The notes beneath the pieces are model-generated. The model was not told the origin of the DNA and searched no databases. It was given only the letters and a program-made list of their open reading frames with translations. From contig DASUAL010000109.1 of assembly GCA_035763805.1 (NCBI GenBank), positions 1 through 64,000 of the forward strand: 64,000 bases of DNA. Direction: 5' to 3'. Below, in pieces: positions 9,860 to 19,181 of the stretch (within the stretch, counting starts at the first letter, position 1; every line of letters starts with the position of its first letter). The translations under genes and the position numbers were made by a program. The stretch comes from DASUAL01 sp035763805 (GTDB lineage Bacteria; Gemmatimonadota; Gemmatimonadetes; Gemmatimonadales; GWC2-71-9).

Positions 9860-11055
9860 CCACCCCTCCCGGGACGCCGCAGCGCCTCGCCGACCTGCTC
9901 GCCGCGCGGGACTCCTCGCTGCCGCTCGCGGCGGCGGCGCTCGCCCGCGTGGCGGACGAGCGCGGGCGGACCACGTTCGGCGAGCTGGCGGTGGCGTACC
10001 GCGAAGAGTTCCTGACGTTGCGGGCCCACGCGCGGGGCGCGAGCCTCCCCGAGCTCGGCGGCCTCTCCGTGGAGGAGTTCCGCGCGAGCCTGCGCACGTC
10101 GGTGCTGCCGCGGCTCGGGCTCATGCAGGCCGTGACGTACCCTGTCGGTCCGCTCGGGGACGACGCTCCCATCGCGTTCACACCCGAGGCGTGGACGGAA
10201 CTGCGGGCCGACCCCGGCGCCGCCGACCGGCTGCTCGACGCCGCCGAGCGGGCTTTGGCTCGTGCGGAATCGCCCAGCGGAGCGTTCCAGAAGATCGCCG
10301 GCGGGAGCCTCCTTGAGGCGCACGGGCTGGTGAAGATTTACAGGGGTCGTCGCGTCGTGAACGACGTGAGCGTGCGGCTCGAGCAGGGCGAGATCGTCGG
10401 GCTCCTCGGGCCCAACGGGGCGGGGAAGACCACCACATTCTACATGATCACGGGCCTGATCCGGCCCGACGGCGGCCGCATCGTGCTCGACGGTCGGGAC
10501 GTCACCGCCGAGCCGATGTACCGGCGAGCGCGCGCGGGGATCGGGTACCTCGCGCAGGAGCCGTCGGTGTTCCGCAGATTGACCGTGGAGGAGAACGTCC
10601 GCGCAATTCTCGAGACCATGCCGCTCGACGACGGCGAGCGCGCGGTCCGGCTGGAGCACCTGCTCGACGAGCTCGCGATCAAGCACCTGCGGCGCCAAAA
10701 GGGCTACCAGCTCTCGGGCGGGGAGCGGCGGCGGCTCGAGATCACCCGGGCGCTCGTTACGGAGCCCAAGTTCATGCTGCTGGACGAACCGTTTGCCGGC
10801 GTGGACCCGATCGCCGTGCACGACATCCAGACGATCGTGGCGGGGCTGCGCCACCGCGGCATCGGCGTGCTGATCACCGACCACAACGTGGAGCAGACTC
10901 TCGACATCGTGGACCGTGCCTACATCATGTTCGAAGGCAGAGTGCAGGTCGCGGGCACGGTGCGCGAGCTGGTGTTCGATGACCGCGTGGCCAGCCTCTA
11001 CCTCGGTCCGACCCTCACTGCGCGCCTGCGGGCGCGCCTCACGCACGCGGCATGA
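9856..11055 (+). CDS. lptB: LPS export ABC transporter ATPase LptB with an extra N-terminal domain
   Basis: The 399-residue protein is much longer than typical LptB (about 240). Residues 152-399 are a canonical LptB ATPase: Walker A GPNGAGKTTT (185-194), Q-loop region YLAQEPSVF, signature LSGGE (286-290), Walker B FMLLDEP (306-312) and H-loop His343. Residues 1-150 are an additional soluble, mostly helical segment (FGELAVAYREEF, LSVEEFRASLR) that I do not recognise. The ATGA overlap with lptA and normal codon use through the extension argue that it is translated. LptB powers extraction of LPS from the inner membrane with LptFG. Confidence 0.92.
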   Translation: MTTPPGTPQRLADLLAARDSSLPLAAAALARVADERGRTTFGELAVAYREEFLTLRAHARGASLPELGGLSVEEFRASLRTSVLPRLGLMQAVTYPVGPLGDDAPIAFTPEAWTELRADPGAADRLLDAAERALARAESPSGAFQKIAGGSLLEAHGLVKIYRGRRVVNDVSVRLEQGEIVGLLGPNGAGKTTTFYMITGLIRPDGGRIVLDGRDVTAEPMYRRARAGIGYLAQEPSVFRRLTVEENVRAILETMPLDDGERAVRLEHLLDELAIKHLRRQKGYQLSGGERRRLEITRALVTEPKFMLLDEPFAGVDPIAVHDIQTIVAGLRHRGIGVLITDHNVEQTLDIVDRAYIMFEGRVQVAGTVRELVFDDRVASLYLGPTLTARLRARLTHAA

Positions 11056-12512
11056 AGACCGGCCTGCACCAGCACGCGGCGCTCCGCCAGGACCTCAGGA
11101 TCAATCCGCGCCTGTACCAGGCGATGGACCTCCTGTACATGCCGCTGCTCGATCTGCAGCAGCATCTCAAGCAGGAGCTGCTCGGCAACCCGTTCCTCGA
11201 GCTGGTCGAGCCGGAAGAGGAAACCGAGGTTCCCCTCTCGGAGGAGGGCACCGAGAAGGAAAAGGAGAAGGAGGGCGACGACGAGCCAAACTGGGAGGAC
11301 ATCCTCCTCGACGACGGCAGCGACTCGGGCGCGCCGCCGCGGGACATGAGCGAGGCGAAAGAATTCGTCGAGCCGGTTCCGGTCGAGGCGAGGGATCTGT
11401 CGGACTACCTGCGCGAGCAGGTGCGGATGCTCGATCTCACGCCCCGCCAGCAGCTGCTCGCGGAGGAGTTCATCGGCAACATCGCGGAGGACGGCTACCT
11501 CGGGGCGACGCTCGAGGAAATCGTGCGCGGCGCGAACCAACTCCTCGAGGAGCACGCCGTGGAGTCGGAGCGGGAGGTACAGCCGCAACTCTACACCCTG
11601 GCCGAGGCCGAGGAGATGCTCGGCATCATCCACAAGCTCGACCCGCCGGGAGTGGGAGCGCGTGATCTGCGGGAGTGCCTGCTGCTCCAGCTCGAGGCGC
11701 GCGGCGAGACGGGCACGCTCGCCTACCGCCTCGTGAAGGAGGCGTTCGACGACCTCAAGGCGCACCGCTGGAGCGACCTCGGCAAGCGGTTCGGGCTGGA
11801 GGCGGCCGAGGTACAGAAGGTCGCCGACGAGCTTGCGAAGCTCGACCCCAAACCGGGCCTGCAACACTCCGCGGCGAACGAGGCCTACATCATCCCCGAC
11901 TTGATCGTGGAAAAGATCGACGGCCAGTACCACGTGTTCCTGAACGACGGCGGGCTGCCCCGGCTTCGGATCTCCCGAACGTACCAGGAGATCGCCCGAG
12001 ACAAGAAGAAGTTCCAGGGGGAGAACAAGGACTTCATCAACCAGCGGCTCAATAGCGCGCACTGGATGATCCAGGCGATCGAGCAGCGCCGCCAGACGAT
12101 GCTCAAGGTGATGAACTTCATCGTGGACCGGCAGCGCGAGTTCTTCGAGCGGGGGGTGGAGTATCTGAAGCCGCTGACGCTGCGCGAGGTCGCGGACGTC
12201 ATCAACATGCACGAGAGCACCGTGAGCCGGGTGACCAACGAGAAGTACGTCCAGACCCCGCGCGGCCTCCTGCCGCTCAAGTTCTTCTTCTCGAGCGGCC
12301 TTTCGACCACGACCGGCGAGGACGCGAGCGCTCGCTCGATCAAAGCCCAGATCGAGAAGATGGTCGCCGACGAAGATCCGAAGGAACCGCTCACCGATCA
12401 GCAGATCGTCGAGCTGTTCGCGCAGCGGGGGGTCAAGATCGCTCGCCGCACGGTCGCCAAGTACCGCGACCAACTCGGGATCCTCCCGGCGCGCATGCGC
12501 AAGCGCCTGTGA
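11052..12512 (+). CDS. rpoN: RNA polymerase sigma-54 factor
   Basis: This 486-residue sigma-54 has region I (about 12-55: LYQAMDLLYMPLLDLQQHL, ELLGNPFLEL), an acidic region II rich in Glu/Lys (about 56-95), the core-binding domain, a helix-turn-helix around LREVADVINMHESTVSRVTN and the RpoN box ARRTVAKYR (464-472) near the C-terminus. It directs core polymerase to -24/-12 promoters that need AAA activators. It is translationally coupled to lptB (ATGA), the order also found in Proteobacteria, where hpf and ptsN follow. Here those two genes are missing and a glycosyltransferase follows. Confidence 0.96.
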   Translation: MKTGLHQHAALRQDLRINPRLYQAMDLLYMPLLDLQQHLKQELLGNPFLELVEPEEETEVPLSEEGTEKEKEKEGDDEPNWEDILLDDGSDSGAPPRDMSEAKEFVEPVPVEARDLSDYLREQVRMLDLTPRQQLLAEEFIGNIAEDGYLGATLEEIVRGANQLLEEHAVESEREVQPQLYTLAEAEEMLGIIHKLDPPGVGARDLRECLLLQLEARGETGTLAYRLVKEAFDDLKAHRWSDLGKRFGLEAAEVQKVADELAKLDPKPGLQHSAANEAYIIPDLIVEKIDGQYHVFLNDGGLPRLRISRTYQEIARDKKKFQGENKDFINQRLNSAHWMIQAIEQRRQTMLKVMNFIVDRQREFFERGVEYLKPLTLREVADVINMHESTVSRVTNEKYVQTPRGLLPLKFFFSSGLSTTTGEDASARSIKAQIEKMVADEDPKEPLTDQQIVELFAQRGVKIARRTVAKYRDQLGILPARMRKRL

Positions 12513-13477
12513 GCCTCGCCACCCCGGCCGTAGTCCCCGAGGTGAGCGTCCTGGTCCCGGCGAAGGACGAAGCGGAGAACCTCCCCGAGCTCGTACGCCA
12601 AGCGCAAGAGACGTTTCACCCGCTCCCCTACGTCTGCGAGCTGGTGGTCGTCAACGACGGCAGTCTCGACGGCACGGCCGAAGTGCTCGCAGACCTCGCG
12701 GCCAAGCACCCGTTCGTGCGGGTGGTGACTCACCGCGTCGGGCGCGGTATCGCCGACGCCCTCCGCTCGGGAGCCGAGGTGGCGCGCGGCAAGGTCCTGG
12801 TGTTCTACCCCGCGGACCTGCAGTACCTCCCGGCCGACATTCCCGGTCTCGTCGCCCCGATCCTCACGGGCGACGCGGACGTCGTGACCGGCGCAAAGCA
12901 GGGGCGCTACGAAAAGCGATTCGTCTCGTGGGTCTACAACGGGCTGTGCCGTCGGCTGTTCCACGTGAACGTCTCCGATCTCAACTCGGTGAAGGCGTAC
13001 CGGCGCGAGGTGATGGACGCGATCCCGACGCGCCCCGACTGGCACCGCTTCATGGTGGTGATCGCCGCGGCGCAAGGCTTCCGGCTGGCCGAGCGCCCCG
13101 TCCCCCTGTATCCGCGACGGTCGGGGAAGTCGAAGTTCGGCATCGGACGGATCCCCGTCGGGGTGCTCGACCTGCTGTCGGTCTGGTTCCAGCTCCGGTT
13201 CGGGCGAAAGCCGATGCTGTTCTTCGGTGTGTCCGGCGCCGTCCTGTTCGTGCTCGGCTTCCTCGTCGGGGTATTCGCGTTGATTCAGCGCTACCTGTTC
13301 GGGGTCGGCTTCCGGCCCCTGCTCGACCTGATCATGGTGCTCGTCATTTCGGGCGTGTCGCTCTTCGGCTTCGGGTTCGTGGGCGAAATAGTGGCGGGGC
13401 TACGCGAAGAGGTGCGGAGCCTGCAGCGGGAAGTCGATCACTTGCGACAGCAGTCCGGTCCCCCGTCTCAGCCGTGA
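12509..13477 (+). CDS. GT2 family glycosyltransferase with C-terminal membrane helices
   Basis: This 322-residue polyprenyl-phosphate glycosyltransferase-like protein has a GT-A domain (1-215) opening VSVLVPAKDEAENLPELV and VVVNDGSLDGT. The usual DADLQ motif reads YPADLQY, keeping one Asp. Two transmembrane helices (about 232-258 and 270-298) are followed by a coiled-coil tail (GLREEVRSLQREVDHLRQQ). Relatives (DPM1/GtrB/ArnC-like) move a sugar from a nucleotide to undecaprenyl phosphate on the inner membrane. GTG 12509 overlaps the rpoN stop. It begins a six-gene glycan block. The sugar is unknown. Confidence 0.85.
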   Translation: MSLATPAVVPEVSVLVPAKDEAENLPELVRQAQETFHPLPYVCELVVVNDGSLDGTAEVLADLAAKHPFVRVVTHRVGRGIADALRSGAEVARGKVLVFYPADLQYLPADIPGLVAPILTGDADVVTGAKQGRYEKRFVSWVYNGLCRRLFHVNVSDLNSVKAYRREVMDAIPTRPDWHRFMVVIAAAQGFRLAERPVPLYPRRSGKSKFGIGRIPVGVLDLLSVWFQLRFGRKPMLFFGVSGAVLFVLGFLVGVFALIQRYLFGVGFRPLLDLIMVLVISGVSLFGFGFVGEIVAGLREEVRSLQREVDHLRQQSGPPSQP

Positions 13478-14088
13478 CGCCGAACCTGCGACCCGCCTCG
13501 GCCGAGCTGAGGGACTTCTACAGCGCTCGCGCCGCCTGGCGCTCGCAAGGCGAAGAGCGGATGCGCTTCAAGAAGGCCGTGGCGCTCGCCCGAGTGCCGC
13601 CGGGCGCGGCGGTCCTCGACATCGGGGCGCGCGACGGCGGGCTGCGTCGCTACCTGCCGGGCGACGTGCGCTACCAGGGGATCGACATCGCGCCTGAGTT
13701 CGCCCGCCCTGACGTGCTGATCCGGGACATCTCCCAGGGGATCCCGTTCCCGGACGGCTCCTACGAGTTCGTGTTTTGCATCGAGGTGCTGGAGCACGTG
13801 CCGAGCCCGTTCGGAACGCTCAGCGAGATCCGGCGGGTGCTCAAGCCCGGCGGTGTGCTCATTCTGTCGGTGCCGAATCCCTATCACATCAAAGAGATCG
13901 TCTGGAACGTGCTTCGGATCCCCGACCGCCAGGGCCACATCTACGGCTGGACCCGCCAGACCATGGCCAAGCTGGGCGAGATGTGCGGCTTCCGCCTCGA
14001 GCGGACGGGAGGCACCTACCTGCACCCGCCGATCCCGATGTTCGCACTGCTGGCGCGCTCGATTGTTTATCGGTTCGTGAAGACTTGA
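13474..14088 (+). CDS. SAM-dependent methyltransferase (class I)
   Basis: This 204-residue soluble methyltransferase has SAM motif I VLDIGARDGG, an acidic loop GIDIAPE, the post-II motif FVFCIEVLEHV and LKPGGVLILSVPNP, typical of Methyltransf_11/UbiE-like folds acting on sugars, lipids or small molecules. GTG 13474 overlaps the stop of the preceding glycosyltransferase, and its own stop overlaps the next gene. It probably modifies a glycan or lipid-linked intermediate made by its neighbours. That role is inferred from context only. Confidence 0.85.
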   Translation: MTPNLRPASAELRDFYSARAAWRSQGEERMRFKKAVALARVPPGAAVLDIGARDGGLRRYLPGDVRYQGIDIAPEFARPDVLIRDISQGIPFPDGSYEFVFCIEVLEHVPSPFGTLSEIRRVLKPGGVLILSVPNPYHIKEIVWNVLRIPDRQGHIYGWTRQTMAKLGEMCGFRLERTGGTYLHPPIPMFALLARSIVYRFVKT

Positions 14089-15257
14089 ATGTCGCCTGCG
14101 TGACGCACGCCTATCCCCGGTGGGACGGCGACGTGGCGGGCGTGTTCATCGAGCGGCTGGTGCTCGGGCTCGCCAGCCGCGGGCACGGCGTGCACGTCGT
14201 CGCCCCGGCGGACCAGGGCAGGGGAGGAAAGGAGCTGCGGCACCGGGTGCCCGTCACGCGGGTGCGCTACGCGCCGGCGCGCTGGGAGACGCTCGCGTAC
14301 AGCGGGACGATGGCAGCCGCCGTGCGCTCGCCCCGAGGCCTCTTCGCCGCCGCCTCGCTCGTCCTGCGCCAGACGAGTGCGGTCGCCCGGGTAGGCCGGG
14401 GGGGGACCATCGACGTCGTGCACGCGCACTGGTGGGTGCCGGGGGGCATCAGCGCCTGGCTCGCGCGCCGCCCGTACGTCGTCACCCTCCACGGCACGGA
14501 CGTGGCGCTCCTCGAGCATTCCCGCGCCGCGCGGATCCTCGCCGGCCGCGTGCTGCGCGGGGCCGCAGCCGTTACCGCGGTGTCGTCGTATCTGGCCGGG
14601 TCGGCGGCGCGGGCGACGGCGCTCGAGCCGGGGCGGATCGTGGTCCAGCCGATGCCCGTGGACACGCGGGCCTTCACTCGCACGAGCAAGGGGGGAGGCG
14701 GCGTGGTGACGGTGGGGCGGCTCACCAGGCAAAAGCGCATCGACCTCCTGCTCGACGCCATGGCGGAGTTGAAGCGCCGGGGACGCGCCTTGCCGCTGAC
14801 CGTCGTCGGCGACGGAGAGGAGCGGCATGCCCTCGAGCGCCGCGCCGTGGAGCTCGGCATCGCGGCACACACGCGCTTCATCGGCGCCGTCGCTCCCGAC
14901 CAGATTCCGGACGCCGTGGACGACGCCGACGTGTTTGCGTTCCCGGCGGTGGGTGAGGGGCTCGGCCTCGCCGCCGCGGAAGCGCTGATGCTCGGCGTTC
15001 CCGTGGTCGCAGCTCTCGATGGCGGGGGCGTCACGGACATCGTCCCACCGAGCGGAGCCGGCCGGCTCGTTTCACCCGGAGATTCCTGGGCGCTCGCCCA
15101 CGCGATCGACGACCTCGCCCGCGACCCCGAGAGTCGGCGCCTCGCCGCGGAACTGGGCGCCGAGCTGCGGCGCCGGCTCGAGCCCTCCGCAGTCGCGGAG
15201 CGGTTCGAGGCGATCTACGGGCAGGCGCTCGACCGCGCGCGGTCCCGCAATGCGTAG
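14085..15257 (+). CDS. GT4 family glycosyltransferase
   Basis: This 390-residue GT-B enzyme has an N-terminal acceptor domain opening CVTHAYPRWDGDVAGVF (GT4-type) and VVHAHWWVPGGI. The donor domain (from about 200) has VVTVGRLTRQKRIDLLL, VVGDGEERHAL and the EX7E-like stretch FPAVGEGLGLAAAEALM. It would transfer a sugar from a nucleotide donor to a glycan or lipid. The start is TTG 14085, overlapping the methyltransferase stop; a GTG at 14100 would remove the first beta strand and is less likely. The 3' end overlaps the next gene by 8 bases. Confidence 0.87.
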   Translation: MNVACVTHAYPRWDGDVAGVFIERLVLGLASRGHGVHVVAPADQGRGGKELRHRVPVTRVRYAPARWETLAYSGTMAAAVRSPRGLFAAASLVLRQTSAVARVGRGGTIDVVHAHWWVPGGISAWLARRPYVVTLHGTDVALLEHSRAARILAGRVLRGAAAVTAVSSYLAGSAARATALEPGRIVVQPMPVDTRAFTRTSKGGGGVVTVGRLTRQKRIDLLLDAMAELKRRGRALPLTVVGDGEERHALERRAVELGIAAHTRFIGAVAPDQIPDAVDDADVFAFPAVGEGLGLAAAEALMLGVPVVAALDGGGVTDIVPPSGAGRLVSPGDSWALAHAIDDLARDPESRRLAAELGAELRRRLEPSAVAERFEAIYGQALDRARSRNA

Positions 15258-16161
15258 ATGGCTGTGGGGCGTGCAGATCGCCGTCGCGGGCGTGGTCGCG
15301 GTCTTGGTCTGGCGCGCCATCGCCCGCAACTGGGACGAGCTCCGCTCGCTGCAAGTGGCGCTCGCGCTCAGGCCCGGGTGGATCGTCCTCTCGACCCTGA
15401 CGGTGTTCGCCACGTATGCGGTGCAGATCGAGTCGTGGCGCCGAATCCTCGCCGGGTGGGGCCAGCATCTCTCGTACAGCCGCGCCGCTCGCATCTGGCT
15501 GCTCGTGAACCTCGGCCGCTACGTGCCCGGAAAGGTATGGAGCGTGGCGGGACTCATCGTCCTGGCCCAGCGGGCAGGGGTCGACGCTTGGGCGGCGGCT
15601 GCCTCGGCGTTCGCGGTCCAGGCCGTAGGCCTCGGGACGGCCGTCGCCGTCGTGGCCGCAGCGACCCCGGCGGCTGAGTCGCCGCTCCGCCTGACGGCCG
15701 CGGCGAGCATCGCCGTAACGACTATCGCGTTCCTCGCCTGGGAGCGCGGCGCGCGCTGGCTCGCCGGCCTGGCCGGCAGGGGCGAAGGCTTCAAGCCGCT
15801 CCCCCTCACGGCGGTCGCCGAGAGCGCCGCGCTCACGCTGGCCAGCTGGATGACGTACGGCCTCGCGTTCTGGCTGCTGGCCCGAGGGCTGGGGCTGCCG
15901 GGCTCGATGCCGCTGCCTACCGCCGCGGGGGTGTTCGCGCTGGGCTACATTTTGGGCCTGCTCGCCCTGTTCGTTCCCGGAGGCGTGGGCGTGCGGGAAA
16001 TCGTGTTCATCGGGCTCCTCGCGCCGGCGCTCGGAAGCGGCGGCGCGGTGGCTCTGAGTGTCGCCTCCCGCGTGCTCCTGACGCTGTGCGAAGCCGCCGC
16101 GCCTCTCGGCGTGCTGCTGATCACCGGACGAACCAAGGAGGATATGGGTGTACGAACCTAG
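15250..16161 (+). CDS. Flippase-like integral membrane protein (lysylphosphatidylglycerol synthase TM family)
   Basis: This 303-residue polytopic membrane protein has about eight hydrophobic helices and the family signatures LLVNLGRYVPGKVW near the third helix and LALFVPGGVGVRE near the C-terminus. The UPF0104/LPG_synthase_TM family includes the membrane part of MprF and proteins thought to flip or modify lipid-linked substrates. No soluble aminoacyl-transferase domain is present, so lysyl-PG synthesis is unlikely. Sitting among glycosyltransferases, it may move a polyprenyl-linked sugar. It overlaps both neighbours. Confidence 0.78.
   Translation: MRRWLWGVQIAVAGVVAVLVWRAIARNWDELRSLQVALALRPGWIVLSTLTVFATYAVQIESWRRILAGWGQHLSYSRAARIWLLVNLGRYVPGKVWSVAGLIVLAQRAGVDAWAAAASAFAVQAVGLGTAVAVVAAATPAAESPLRLTAAASIAVTTIAFLAWERGARWLAGLAGRGEGFKPLPLTAVAESAALTLASWMTYGLAFWLLARGLGLPGSMPLPTAAGVFALGYILGLLALFVPGGVGVREIVFIGLLAPALGSGGAVALSVASRVLLTLCEAAAPLGVLLITGRTKEDMGVRT
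16135..16141 (+). promoter_or_regulatory. Shine-Dalgarno of the YfhO-family gene
   Basis: AAGGAGG lies six bases before GTG 16148 and supports that start inside the 3' end of the preceding gene. Confidence 0.7.
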
Positions 16162-18466
16162 GCGGCCGACCCTCGCCGCCGCGGGACTCATGGCCCTGTG
16201 GGTGGCAGTCCTCGCGCCTCCGATGCTCGAGGGGAAGTGGCTCGCAGGACCGTGGAGCGACCAGTACGCGGCAGGCTTCGCCTTCCGCCAGTGGGGCGCC
16301 GAGTGGTGGACGCGGCTCGGGCACGTGCCACTCTGGAACCCGGAGATGTTCGGCGGGCTGCCGTTCGTCGCGGCGGGGCACGGCGACATCTTCTACCCGA
16401 CGTCCTTCCTGCGCCTCGTGCTGCCGGTCGCCACGGTGGTGAACCTCGGCTTCGTCGTGCACTATATCCTAGCCGGGCTGTTCACCTACTGGCTGCTGCG
16501 GCGGCTGAGCGTGTCTTGGACGGGCGCCGTGATCGGCGGGCTCGCTTACGAGCTGTCCGGGCTGCTCGCCTCCTACCCATCTCCGGGACACGACGGAAAG
16601 CTGTTCGCATCGACTGCGCTACCGCTCGCCTTCCTCGCCCTCGTGCTGGCGCTGCGAGACAAGCGGCCGGAAGGATACGGATTGCTGGCGATCGCGATCG
16701 CGCTCGGCTTGCTCGGGCACTTCCAGATCGCCTATTACCTGCTGATCGCCATCGGCCTGTTCGCACTCTATCTGACGCTGGAAGAGAACACCTCGGATGC
16801 GCCCGCGCGACGGTTCGGGCGCTTAGGGATCGCGCTCGCCGCCGCGCTCCTCGCGTTCGGCCTCGCGGCAATCCAAGTGCTGCCGTTTTTTTCATACATC
16901 CCGTTTTCGCCGCGCGCCGCGGGATATTACGGGTTCGCGGGCTCGACGTCGTACGCGATTCCGTGGAGCCACGTTCCTGAGTTCTTCCTCAAGAACTTCG
17001 TCGGGTCGCGTGAGACGTACTGGGGCTCGAATCCGCTGAAACTGCACTCCGAGTACCTGGGGCTCCCCGTAGTGGCGCTCGCCGTGCTCGGCGCCGCCGT
17101 CAAAGAGCGGCGCAGGCTCGTGGTGTGGGTCGGCGGCATAGGCCTCCTGTTCCTGCTCATCAGCCTCGGGGCGAGCACCCCGTTTTACAAGCTGTGGTGG
17201 ACGGTCATGCCGCTCGTAAGCAAGACCCGCGCCCCGGGGATGGCATTCTTCATCGTCGCATTCGTCGTCGCGCTGTTGGCCGGGCTGGGCGCGCAGCGCC
17301 TGGAGCGCAAGGAAGGAGGGAAGGGCGTCGTCCCCTGGCTGATCCTCGCCGGCGTGGTCGCGCTGCTCGCGGTGAGCGGAGTGTTCGGGGCGATCGCCGA
17401 GGCGCTCGCTGGGGCGCGCGCGCCGGCGGCGCGCGACAACGCCTCCGCCATCATGTGGGGGTCGTTCGGGAGTGCGCTGGCGCTGGGGTTGACGAGCGCG
17501 CTCGCGTGGGCCACCCTGCGCGACCGCCTGACGCCGCGCCTGTTCGCGCTCGCGCTGGCGCTCGTCATCGGCGGCGACCTGTGGCTGAACGCCACCCGCT
17601 TCTGGACGTATTCGCCCAATCCGACGAGCGACATCTTCCGTCCCGACCAGCTCACGGACCGGATCCGCGCGACCCCGTTGCCGTATCGCGTACTGGACCT
17701 CGGGGTGTACCCGTCCGACGGGGTCACGCTCATGGCCTTCGACATCCCACAGGTCCTGGGCCATCACGGCAACGAGCTGCGGTATTACGACGAACTGCTG
17801 GGCGGCAAGAACGAGTGGAACAACCTCCGCTTCGTCCACCTGTGGGACCTGCTCGCCGTGCGCTATGCGCTCACGCCGTCGGGCGCGCGCAACGCCGACA
17901 GCATCCCGGGCTACCGGCGCGTGCTGGACTCCGTGCCCACCTCGGCGGGTGGGCGGGCAAACCTGTTCGAGCGCATTGACGTGCAGCCCTACGCCCGCGT
18001 GGTGCCGGGCGGGTTCAAGGCTCCCGATTCCAGCGTCGTGATTCCGACGCTGCTCGACCCGCGCATCGACTACAGCCGCGTGGTGCTGTTCACCCCTGAC
18101 CAGCCGGTCACGCCGATTCCCATCCGCGAGATGCCACCGCCGAGTCCCTCGCGGGCCCGCGTGACAACGTGGGTGCCGGGGCGCATGACCATCGCGCTCG
18201 ACCCCGCGCCGCCGCAGCCGAGCTACGTCCTGGTTTCGGAAAACTGGTACCCCGACTGGCACGCTACCGTCGACGGAGCGCCGGCATCCGTGCTGCGCGG
18301 CGACTACACCCTCATCACGGTACCGGTGTCTGCAGGGGCGAAGCGGGTCGAGCTCTCATTCCGTTCCCGCGACTACGAAACCGGCCGAGCGATCTCGCTC
18401 GGTTCACTCGTGCTTGTGACAGGCGTAGTGGTGGGCTCGCTCGTGAGGCGCAGGCGGAATGCGTGA
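16148..18466 (+). CDS. YfhO-family large membrane protein (putative GT-C glycosyltransferase)
   Basis: This 772-residue protein has about twelve transmembrane helices in the first 500 residues and a C-terminal soluble beta-rich region (about 620-745) before a last helix. An early extracytoplasmic loop carries the acidic WSDQY and the WNPEMFGG pattern typical of YfhO. YfhO proteins resemble GT-C enzymes that use polyprenyl-phosphate sugars; in Firmicutes they glycosylate teichoic or lipoteichoic acids. With the DPM1-like enzyme directly downstream (8-base overlap) this looks like a donor-making/transfer pair. The acceptor is unknown. Confidence 0.8.
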   Translation: MYEPRRPTLAAAGLMALWVAVLAPPMLEGKWLAGPWSDQYAAGFAFRQWGAEWWTRLGHVPLWNPEMFGGLPFVAAGHGDIFYPTSFLRLVLPVATVVNLGFVVHYILAGLFTYWLLRRLSVSWTGAVIGGLAYELSGLLASYPSPGHDGKLFASTALPLAFLALVLALRDKRPEGYGLLAIAIALGLLGHFQIAYYLLIAIGLFALYLTLEENTSDAPARRFGRLGIALAAALLAFGLAAIQVLPFFSYIPFSPRAAGYYGFAGSTSYAIPWSHVPEFFLKNFVGSRETYWGSNPLKLHSEYLGLPVVALAVLGAAVKERRRLVVWVGGIGLLFLLISLGASTPFYKLWWTVMPLVSKTRAPGMAFFIVAFVVALLAGLGAQRLERKEGGKGVVPWLILAGVVALLAVSGVFGAIAEALAGARAPAARDNASAIMWGSFGSALALGLTSALAWATLRDRLTPRLFALALALVIGGDLWLNATRFWTYSPNPTSDIFRPDQLTDRIRATPLPYRVLDLGVYPSDGVTLMAFDIPQVLGHHGNELRYYDELLGGKNEWNNLRFVHLWDLLAVRYALTPSGARNADSIPGYRRVLDSVPTSAGGRANLFERIDVQPYARVVPGGFKAPDSSVVIPTLLDPRIDYSRVVLFTPDQPVTPIPIREMPPPSPSRARVTTWVPGRMTIALDPAPPQPSYVLVSENWYPDWHATVDGAPASVLRGDYTLITVPVSAGAKRVELSFRSRDYETGRAISLGSLVLVTGVVVGSLVRRRRNA

Positions 18467-19181
18467 GCGCGCGCTCGTCATCGTGCCGACGTATAACGAG
18501 GCGGTAAACCTCCCGACCCTCGTGCCCCAAATCCTCGCTCAGGATCCCCGGCTCGAGATTCTCGTGGTGGACGACAACTCCCCGGACGGCACCGGCAAGG
18601 TCGCCGAGGCGATGGCGCAGCAGGAGCCCCGGCTGGAAGTGCTCCATCGGGAGGGGAAGCTCGGCCTGGGCACTGCCTACATTGCCGGGTTCCGGTGGGC
18701 TCTGGAGCGGGAATACGACTACGTCTTCGAGATGGACGCCGACTTCTCGCACGATCCGGCGCACTTGAAGGAGTTTCTCAAGGCCATCGAGGCCGCGGAC
18801 CTCGTGCTCGGGTCGCGCTACCTGGGGGGTAAAGTCACCGTCGTCAACTGGCCGATGCCCCGTCTCATGCTGTCCTACTGTGCTAACGTTTATGCCCGGT
18901 GGCTGACGGGCCTGCGTGTCTGGGACCTGACAGGGGGGTTCAAGTGCTTTCGCAAGCGGGTGCTCGAAGCGATTGACCTGTCGCAAGTGCGCTCCAACGG
19001 CTACGCTTTCCAGATCGAAATGAGTGTACGGGCATGGCGCAAAGGATTCACCCTGAAGGAAATCCCCATCGTGTTCGTCGACCGGACCGAGGGACTCAGC
19101 AAGATGAACGGGGCCATCGTGCGCGAAGCAGTGTGGATGGTGCCGCGCCTCAGGCTGATGGCGTGGTTCGGCCGCATCTAG
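18459..19181 (+). CDS. Polyprenol monophosphomannose synthase-like GT2
   Basis: This 240-residue glycosyltransferase of the DPM1 type has VIVPTYNEAVNLPTLV, VVDDNSPDGT, the metal-binding MDADFSHDP and the DPM1 pattern DLTGGFKCFRK. There is no C-terminal membrane segment. It is expected to make polyprenyl-phosphate-mannose (or a similar hexose) from GDP-mannose on the cytoplasmic face, feeding GT-C transferases such as the adjacent YfhO protein. It overlaps its upstream neighbour by 8 bases, and dapF overlaps or directly abuts its end. Confidence 0.87.
   Translation: MRERALVIVPTYNEAVNLPTLVPQILAQDPRLEILVVDDNSPDGTGKVAEAMAQQEPRLEVLHREGKLGLGTAYIAGFRWALEREYDYVFEMDADFSHDPAHLKEFLKAIEAADLVLGSRYLGGKVTVVNWPMPRLMLSYCANVYARWLTGLRVWDLTGGFKCFRKRVLEAIDLSQVRSNGYAFQIEMSVRAWRKGFTLKEIPIVFVDRTEGLSKMNGAIVREAVWMVPRLRLMAWFGRI

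Noticed and set aside
15019..15249. Upstream extension of the flippase-like gene
   Set aside because: It lies within the GT4 gene in another frame with unsupported composition; ATG 15250 begins the hydrophobic N-terminus properly.
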